Positions 59,501 to 64,000 of a stretch of DNA of 64,000 bases are shown here, piece by piece. The notes under the pieces were generated by a model. That model had not been told where the DNA came from. It did no database searches and saw nothing but the letters and a program-made list of their open reading frames with translations. This DNA comes from Bolinopsis microptera (taxonomy: Eukaryota > Ctenophora > Tentaculata > Lobata > Bolinopsidae). A program made the position numbers and the translations under genes. Within the stretch, counting starts at the first letter, position 1, and each line of letters begins with the position of its first letter. The stretch spans positions 3,196,845 to 3,260,844 of the forward strand of contig NC_087084.1 in assembly GCF_026151205.1 (NCBI RefSeq), in the 5' to 3' direction.

Positions 59501-62500
59501 GGGTAATACGATCCAAATCCTCCGACAACCTAGCTCAATGTTATGTCTCCATGACCCCTGTTTCCTCTAAAATTCCTGTTTCCTCCTCTAAAGTCTCAGC
59601 TGATCGGATAGTTACTGACAAGAAGAGACGCAAGAAGAACCTAACTCAGAAGTTCAGAAAGGCGATTATGAAGCCTGATGTGGATGGAAACGGTCTCCAC
59701 GAACACTCCTTCGTTGATTGGTTCAGAAAACGTCTTAACGATAGCTGAGCGATATATGAAGATGGAGGACATCGATTGTTTTTTATATTATTGTGTGTAT
59801 TATATTAGTTTTAAATCTTAATTTTTCAACAAAATTTCTGATAATTATTTTTGTGACCATAGCCAAAATTTGAGGTAAATTTGTCTTGAAAAGTCAGTAA
59901 ATTGAAAAAAATCTTAATTGGATGATTTTTCAGTCGCCCCTGCACCCGAGCTTCGCGAGGTATCAACCGCAGCTGATCACAGCGTCATTGAAATAACCCA
60001 CCCCGACCCACCAAAGGGTCTACTTGTAACCTACAATGTCACTTTTATGGATGACCCTTCAAATTATGAGAAGAGGGACTTCGCTGTAGAGGGTGAACTG
60101 AAGCAGAATATTAATATCAGCGACTTGAATAGCCATACTACTTATACTTTTATCGTGAGTTTTGCTCTTGATTTACCTTACAAATCGAAATTTCAATTTA
60201 AGTTACAAAATTGATTAAGTCAACTTCAAACAGCTGCTGTGTTTATATTACATATATTTAACTAAATTGCCCATCATTTAATTCAGTAATACATTAATCA
60301 TGGCCAGGTGAGCGCGATAAACTCCGTAGGAATGGTAGGTTTCCCCCAAGAGATTATGGTAACCACTCTTGAGTCTGTCCCAGAAGCTGCTCCGCTCCTT
60401 TCAACTTGTGATCTGACTGCAACTAATTCCACGCACTTCAAGTAATTACTCAGTAATTGATTTTATAAGCACCCAATGTGGTCGTAGGAAGAAATAAGAA
60501 AATCGTCAAAATTAGAGAATTACGTCCGCGTCTGGATGTAATTCCTTAAATTGTTTGATATTTTTCATACCAATCATATCTCACATGCTTTTTCAAATGC
60601 CCTGATGGATTTTTTTCATTTTCAATCAACAATAGAATAATTTGTTTTCTATTTCCAGTGCAACTGTTAGCTGGGTTGGTGTCCATGAGGATCATATAAA
60701 TGGTGTTATTCAGAATTACACCCTTCACCTTCAGAAAGTGGTATGATTTTAAATTTGTACCTTATTTCATTTAATTGAACAATTTGGTTACATAATTATA
60801 AGTTCTAGCAACTTTTTGGATTACCAATAGTTTGGGTTCAGGTGGTAATCCCTACAGTATATTGGGGGGGGGGGGGGGGGGGGGGGGGTGTCACGTCCGT
60901 CTATGTCCGCTTGTCTCATAGAATCCAAAAAGGACAGGACATAGACGGACATAGGCGGACATAGGCGGACATAGACGGACATAGGCGGACATAGGCGGAC
61001 ATAGACGGACATAGGCGGACATAGGCGGACATAGGCGGACATTAATGGACACCTAAATTGCTAAATAAAATGTTCAATTTTTGCTGTTATAGGGGGATCA
61101 TGTTTTTTGTCCGTTCGGTACCCTATATTTTCAAAACGGACAAAAAATAGAGCGGACAAAAATGGACAAAAACGGACAAAAATGGAAATAACATTTAGAT
61201 GCTTCCTCCTCCTACTCTTCCTCCTCCTCCTGGGTCTTCCTGATCTTCCTCAGTCCTCTTCCTCCTCCCCTCCTCAGTCCTCCTCCTACTCCTCCTCCTC
61301 GTCCTCAGTCCTCCTCATCAGTCCTCAACAGTCCTCCTCCTCCCCAGTCCTCCTCCTCCTCCTGAGTCCTCCTCCTGGGTCCTCCTCCTCCTCTTCCTCC
61401 TCAGTCCTCAGTCCTCCTCAGTCCTCCTCCTCATCCTTCTCCTCAGTCCTCCATCCTCCTCCTCAGTCCTCTCCCAGTCCCCATCCTCCTCATATTCAGT
61501 CCTCCTCCTCCTCCGCAGTCCTCCTTCTTCTCAGTCCTCCTCAGTCCTCCTCCTCCTCCTCCTCCTGAGTCCTCCTCCTCCTCCTCTTCCCTCTCAGTCA
61601 TCCTCCTCAGCCATCCTCCTCAGTCCTCCTCCTCAGTCCTCCTCCTCCTGGGTCCTCCTCTTCATCCTTTTCATCAGTCCTCCTCCTCCCCAGTCCTCTC
61701 CCAGTCCCCCTCCTTCTCCTCCTATTCAGTCCTCCTCCTCCTCCTCCTCCTCCTCCTCAGTTCTCCTCAGTCCTCCTTCTCATTTCTCCTAAGTCCTCCT
61801 CCTGGGTCCTCCTCCTGGGTCCTCCTCCTCCTCTTCCTCCTCAGTCCTCAGTCCTCCTCCTCATCCTTCTCCTCAGTCCTCCATCCTCCTCCTCAGTCCT
61901 CTCCCAGTCCCCATCCTCCTCCTCCTATTCAGTCCTCCTCCTCCTCCTCCTGAGTCCTCCTCCTCCTCCTCCTCCTCTTCCCTCTCAGTCATCCTCCTCA
62001 GCCATCCTCCTCAGTCCTCCTCCTCAGTCCTCCTCCTCCTGGGTCCTCCTCCTCCTCTTCATCCTCCTCCTCTTCCTCCTCGGTCCTCAGTCCTCCTCCT
62101 CCTGGGTCCTCCTCTTCATCCTTCTCATCAGTCCTCCTCCTCCCCAGTCCTCTCCCAGTCCCCCTCCTTCTCCTCCTCCTATTCAGTCCTCCTCCTCCTC
62201 CTCATCCTCCTCCTCAGTTCTCCTCAGTCCTCCTTCTCATTTCTCCTAAGTCCTCCTCCTGAGTCCTCCTCCTCCTCTTCCTCCTGAGTCCTCCTCCTCC
62301 TCCCTCTCAGTCATCCTCCTCAGTCATCCTCCTCAGCCATCCTCCCCAGCCATCCTCCTCAGCCATCCTCCTCAGTCCTCCTCCTTCTCAGTCCTCCTCA
62401 GTCCTCAGTCCTCCTCCTCCTGAGTCCTCCTCCTCCTCCTCCTCTTCCCTCTCAGTCATCCTCCTCAGCCATCCTCCTCAGTCCTCCTCCTCCTGGGTCC

Positions 62501-63798
62501 TCCTCCTCCTCTTCCTCCTCGGTCCTCAGTCCTCCTCCTCTTGGGTCCTCCTCTTCATCCTTCTCATCAGTCCTCCTCCTCCCCAGTCCTCTCCCAGTCC
62601 CCCTCCTTCTCCTCCTCCTATTCAGTCCTCCTCCTCCTCCTCCTCCTCCTCCTCCTCCTCCTCCTCAGTTCTCCTCAGTCCTCCTTCTCATTTCTCCTAA
62701 GTCCTCCTCCCGTCCTCCTCCTCCTCTTACTCCTGAGTCCTCCTCCTGAGTCCTCCTCCTCCTCCCTCTCAGTCATCCTCCTCAGCCATCCTCCCCAGCC
62801 ATCCTCCTCATCCATCCTCCTCAGTCCTCCTCCTCCTCCTGAGTTCTCCTCCTGGGTCCTCCTGGGTCTTCCTGATCCTCCCCAGTCCTCTTCCTCCTCC
62901 CCTCCTCAGTCCTCCTCCTACTCCTCCTCCTCGTCCTCAGTCCTCCTCATCAGTCCTCAACAGTTCTCCTCCTCCCCAGTCCTCCTCCTCCTCCTGGGGC
63001 CTTTTCCTGGGTCCTCCTCCTGGGTCTTCCTCCTCCTGGGTCCTCCTCCTCCTGGGTCCTCCTTCTCCTCCTCAGTCCTTCTCCTCCTCCTCCTCAGTCC
63101 TCTTCCTCCTCTTCCTCCTCCTCCTCCCTCTCAGTCATCCTCCTCAGCCATCCTCCTCAGCCATCCTCCTCAGTCCTCCTCCTTCTCAGTCCTCCTCAGT
63201 CCTCCTCCTGAGTCCTCCTCCTCCTGAGTCATCCTCCTCAGTTATCCTCCTCCTCCTCCTAGGTCCTCCTTCTGGGTCCTCCTCCTCCTCCTCCTCCTGG
63301 GTCTTCCTGATCCTTCTCCTCCCTCTCAGTCATCCTCCTCAGCCATCCTCCTTAGCCATCCTCCTCAGTACTCTTCAGTACTCTTCAGTACTCTTCAGTC
63401 CTCAAAATGTTTGTCCGCTAATGTCCACCAATGTCCGCTAATGTCCACCAATGTCCGTCCAAGTCCGCCAATGTCCGTCCGGGTCCGCCAATGTCCGTCC
63501 GAGTCCGCCAATGTCCGTCCGAGTCCGCCAATGTCCGTCCGTGTCCGCCAATGTCCCAAAAAACACGTCCGTTGTCTCATAGAATCCAAAAAGGACAGGA
63601 CATAGGCGGACATAGACGGACATGACACCCCCCCCCCTATATTCTACTGTTCAGCTGAAGTCCATGTCTGATTAACAACAAATCAAATTACTTATTTTCC
63701 AGATCTCGTTCCGTGATCGTGGTCTTCAATCAGTGCAATACAACAAGACTTACTCCTTTAGCTTTGGGCTGAACGAAACCATAGAAAGCTATGTTCAG
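49804..63798 (+). CDS. Receptor-like protein: Cys-rich N-terminus and about five fibronectin III domains (ROS1/Sevenless-like, partial)
   Basis: Thirteen exons: 49804-49896, 50063-50196, 50345-50544, 52261-52356, 52563-52716, 56157-56305, 56566-56622, 58043-58257, 58425-58588, 59934-60154, 60308-60441, 60659-60740 and 63703-63798. All have GT-AG borders, and phases join without a stop (631 codons with the candidate exon 1). Exons 1-3 form a Cys-rich region: CSAWC, then CWYCDKGC, and C-x9-C-x3-C-x5-C-x3-C. About five FN3 folds follow (52261-52716, 56157-58100, 58100-58588, 59934-60441, and 60659 onward). They show typical YxVxxxAxNxxGxGPFS text (AVRNPTGVGPFSEE, SAINSVGMV) and many N-x-S/T sites, so the region is extracellular. 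The Cys spacing and position recall the N-terminus of ROS1/Sevenless tyrosine kinase receptors. The kinase is not in the window, so other FN3 receptors remain possible. The gene leaves the window at the right. Confidence 0.75.
50545..52260. other. Intron, no element recognised
   Basis: AT-rich. It contains a small array of ACACGTGTATA at about 51795-51842, in which CACGTG (E-box) recurs four times. No other feature is supported. Confidence 0.45.
53729..53752. repeat. Perfect short hairpin in intron
   Basis: GTGGAGTCCT-GCGT-AGGACTCCAC: 10-bp arms around a 4-nt loop, in the intron after FN3-1. Function is unknown; it may be the end of a decayed element. Confidence 0.6.
54215..55590 (-). mobile_element. 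5'-truncated Penelope-like retroelement in FN3 gene intron
   Basis: A minus-strand copy with its 3' UTR from about 54614 down to an AT dinucleotide run (ATATATATATATAT near 54220) and its 5' truncation near 55575, next to another TATATATATA run. The insertion into, or flanking by, (AT)n on both sides may reflect the target site. The RT domain is missing. Confidence 0.7.
54615..55562 (-). CDS. Penelope-like element C-terminal part with GIY-YIG endonuclease
   Basis: A frame of 315 codons without a stop. Residues 1-110 correspond to the region after the RT palm (RGYHSSIIEDAF and a basic linker). A Cys cluster follows (CHACGKCYVC at about 147-156, and C164). Then comes the GIY-YIG nuclease: LIYLMEC and SYVGYT (about 189-206), the catalytic Arg in PKRFSNH (about 213) and the His of HKSHI. 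RT followed by a C-terminal GIY-YIG domain is the hallmark of Penelope-like elements; here the RT is lost by truncation. The intact frame suggests a recent insertion. The listed Met is internal to the original polyprotein. Confidence 0.82.
   Translation of the reverse strand: MEQREVYTRYLLARGYHSSIIEDAFNKFSDIANRKNLYTLKDKEESTACLIPMVMDQNPALPNMGGIIHKYKHLLNLDPALKKLVRADSVFVSHRKNQTIGGMLVHNKYRASGTLNCDNERETTASQIQEPDSESLRAVPGAVDPGCHACGKCYVCKQNFLSPCSNFSSHHSKQVFPITKYISCQSYNLIYLMECKTCKQSYVGYTTSNLPKRFSNHKSHIKKGIRSCKLVNHFLDIDHDLDFSTIACYNSSLSKHLSVIIVDALVFEPNISKADKEKAMEAREGFYQTQLKTLERFGGMNTLDSNHLLFKSAGA
56750..56850. mobile_element. Fragment of hAT-like MITE family
   Basis: The right part GTAACGTTACGCCACTG matches the end of the 30938-31226 element, preceded by the same GGGGGGCGGC-type interior. 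GGCGAGCGAAGCGAGCCGG just upstream (about 56761) is a GAA-loop hairpin. The matching left end is not clear, so the copy is partial. It lies in the intron after 56622. Confidence 0.6.
56851..58042. other. Intron, no gene seen
   Basis: AT-rich intron remainder. A 62-codon frame at 57267-57455 has no recognisable motif, and its first bases follow an AG, so an alternative exon cannot be excluded. The phase-consistent receptor model skips it. Confidence 0.35.
58777..58977. promoter_or_regulatory. Tandem upstream repeat of the nested gene
   Basis: Two diverged direct copies (58777-58869 and 58891-58977). Both start ATTCCCCGATC, contain TTGATTAGCATG and end GATCACGTCTGCCCGACCACATGA. They sit 60-260 bp upstream of the TATA box at 59040 and could be a duplicated regulatory module. 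They could equally be repeat debris. Confidence 0.4.
59040..59048 (+). promoter_or_regulatory. TATA box of the nested single-exon gene
   Basis: TATATATAA stands 59 bp before the chosen start codon. A TTCAGT initiator-like word lies about 33 bp downstream (59073), which leaves a 5' UTR of about 30 nt. Confidence 0.45.
59107..59748 (+). CDS. Nested intronless gene: basic, Ser/Thr-rich protein of unknown function
   Basis: An intact 213-codon frame in the receptor's intron between exons 58588 and 59934, same strand. I chose Met 59107 because it lies just after a TATA box and initiator; an in-frame ATG at 58999 lies upstream of that TATA. The protein is predicted to be disordered. It has many TP or SP sites (TLTPNE, STPRS, TTPTKT, ITPTPRTPLS), Lys/Arg clusters (KKRHK, RKRR, KKRRKK) that look like nuclear signals, an RKLSF motif resembling the cyclin-docking RxL-x-F, two KIPVSSS repeats, and a conserved-looking end (SFVDWFRKRL). 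These traits suggest a CDK-regulated nuclear protein, but I recognise no family. Codons are richer in C and G than the flanks, and the frame has no stop, so it is likely real. A processed retrogene is the alternative. Confidence 0.55.
   Translation: MTLTPNESTPRSCKVRSSYWTNESHNIMSPIILTTPTKTSHFSRKLSFNSTEDELPNQKKRHKTSKIPVSSSSRSKSCERIGQHRVSTQRVSIGAATNNIVLITPTPRTPLSILNNPTSASACKVRDLRKRRVIRSKSSDNLAQCYVSMTPVSSKIPVSSSKVSADRIVTDKKRRKKNLTQKFRKAIMKPDVDGNGLHEHSFVDWFRKRLNDS
60930..61048. repeat. 10-bp tandem array (GGACATAGGC)
   Basis: About 12 copies alternating between GGACATAGGC and GGACATAGAC, part of the left arm of the surrounding element. Confidence 0.95.
61199..63400. repeat. 2.2-kb TCC-rich minisatellite
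   Basis: Irregular repeats of TCCTCC interspersed with CAGTCC, GAGTCC, GGGTCC and CAGCCA. Longer blocks of a few hundred bases recur (for example the text around 61230-61380 again near 62870-63000). The strand bias is extreme: pyrimidines on the plus strand. Poly-Ser and poly-Leu frames across it are repeat artefacts. Confidence 0.95.
63400..63575. repeat. 20-bp tandem array (GTCCGCCAATGTCCGTCCGA)
   Basis: About eight copies with variants, near the right end of the element. The frames of both strands are open only because of the repeat. Confidence 0.95.
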
Positions 63799-64000
63799 GT
63801 ATGTAGAATTCTTTTCGGCTGAGATTGTGCTTAAGTTTGATCTAGTACGCATTATTGAATATTGAAACTAATTGAAGTATAGTTAGGAGGTCAAGTTTGT
63901 AGGCATAATCTTATCCAAGCAACCCAAACTATTATTCTTGTGCGACTTAAAATCGATATGTATCTTAATTTTACTATAACTGTATAACTGGTCCACTGAT

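Larger units (their letters stand above)
60855..63649. mobile_element. 2.8-kb inverted-repeat element filled with minisatellite
   Basis: The left end reads CAGTATATT, a 25-G run, then GTGTCACGTCCGTCTATGTC. The right end is the complement of CAGTAGAATATA, a run of 10 G, then GTGTCATGTCCGTCTATGTC. Between them lie a GGACATAGGC array, a TCC-rich array and a GTCCGCCAAT array, and the segment GTCTCATAGAATCCAAAAAG occurs in the same orientation near both ends. The transposon class and target duplication are not clear. It lies wholly in the intron before the exon at 63703. Confidence 0.6.

Noticed and set aside
61107-63227. Ser/Leu/Pro-rich proteins of 153 and 228 residues
   Set aside because: Translation of the TCC-rich minisatellite. 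Frames shift freely, and the region lies inside an intron and a mobile-element-like structure.

Overview
The window is a piece of an animal (metazoan) nuclear genome. It is AT-rich and holds split genes with GT-AG introns that encode metazoan signalling proteins. Most of the rest is retroelement debris, inverted-repeat DNA transposons and minisatellites. The phylum cannot be fixed from this sequence; a non-vertebrate animal with a repeat-rich genome (for example a cnidarian) is plausible. There is no sign of a prokaryote, organelle or virus.

Left part (1-16200). Two different non-LTR retrotransposons lie head to head: a minus-strand RT/RNase H element with its tail at about 177, and a plus-strand endonuclease/RT element with a 1055-codon ORF. 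A dense palindrome sits at their junction. A decayed minus-strand LINE tail follows near 6400-6712. From 6931 a plus-strand split gene encodes two tandem WW domains and matches Salvador (SAV1), the Hippo-pathway scaffold. Its introns carry two mariner-type MITEs and a 1.9-kb array of an 11-bp repeat. About 1 kb further on is an inositol monophosphatase gene (IMPA type). A 733-bp palindromic element lies in its second intron, and a 100-base assembly gap cuts its third exon.

Middle part (16200-45300). I find no secure conserved gene. The region holds minisatellites with units of 12, 16, 30 and 33 bp, a (CT)n tract of about 300 bp, long foldback elements (26635-27918; the palindrome cluster 33592-39244) and a 2.4-kb tandem duplication (27794-30152 and 30153-32605). 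One copy of that duplication carries a hAT-like MITE with a clean 8-bp target duplication, and the other copy shows the empty site. A minus-strand frame at 16600-17244 could encode a Thr/Pro-rich repeat protein with a C-terminal membrane segment.

Right part (45300-64000). A plus-strand gene of at least 13 exons (49804-63798, running off the right edge) encodes a Cys-rich N-terminal region followed by about five fibronectin type III domains. The cysteine layout and domain order suggest a ROS1/Sevenless-type receptor ectodomain. A short ORF at 45328 encoding a hydrophobic segment splices in phase to the first of these exons and may be exon 1. The introns hold a truncated Penelope-like element (minus strand), an intact single-exon nested gene with its own TATA box (59107-59748), a hAT-type fragment, and a 2.8-kb inverted-repeat element filled with TCC-rich minisatellite. 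All exon phases in the three split genes agree with each other, which is the main internal check on these models.
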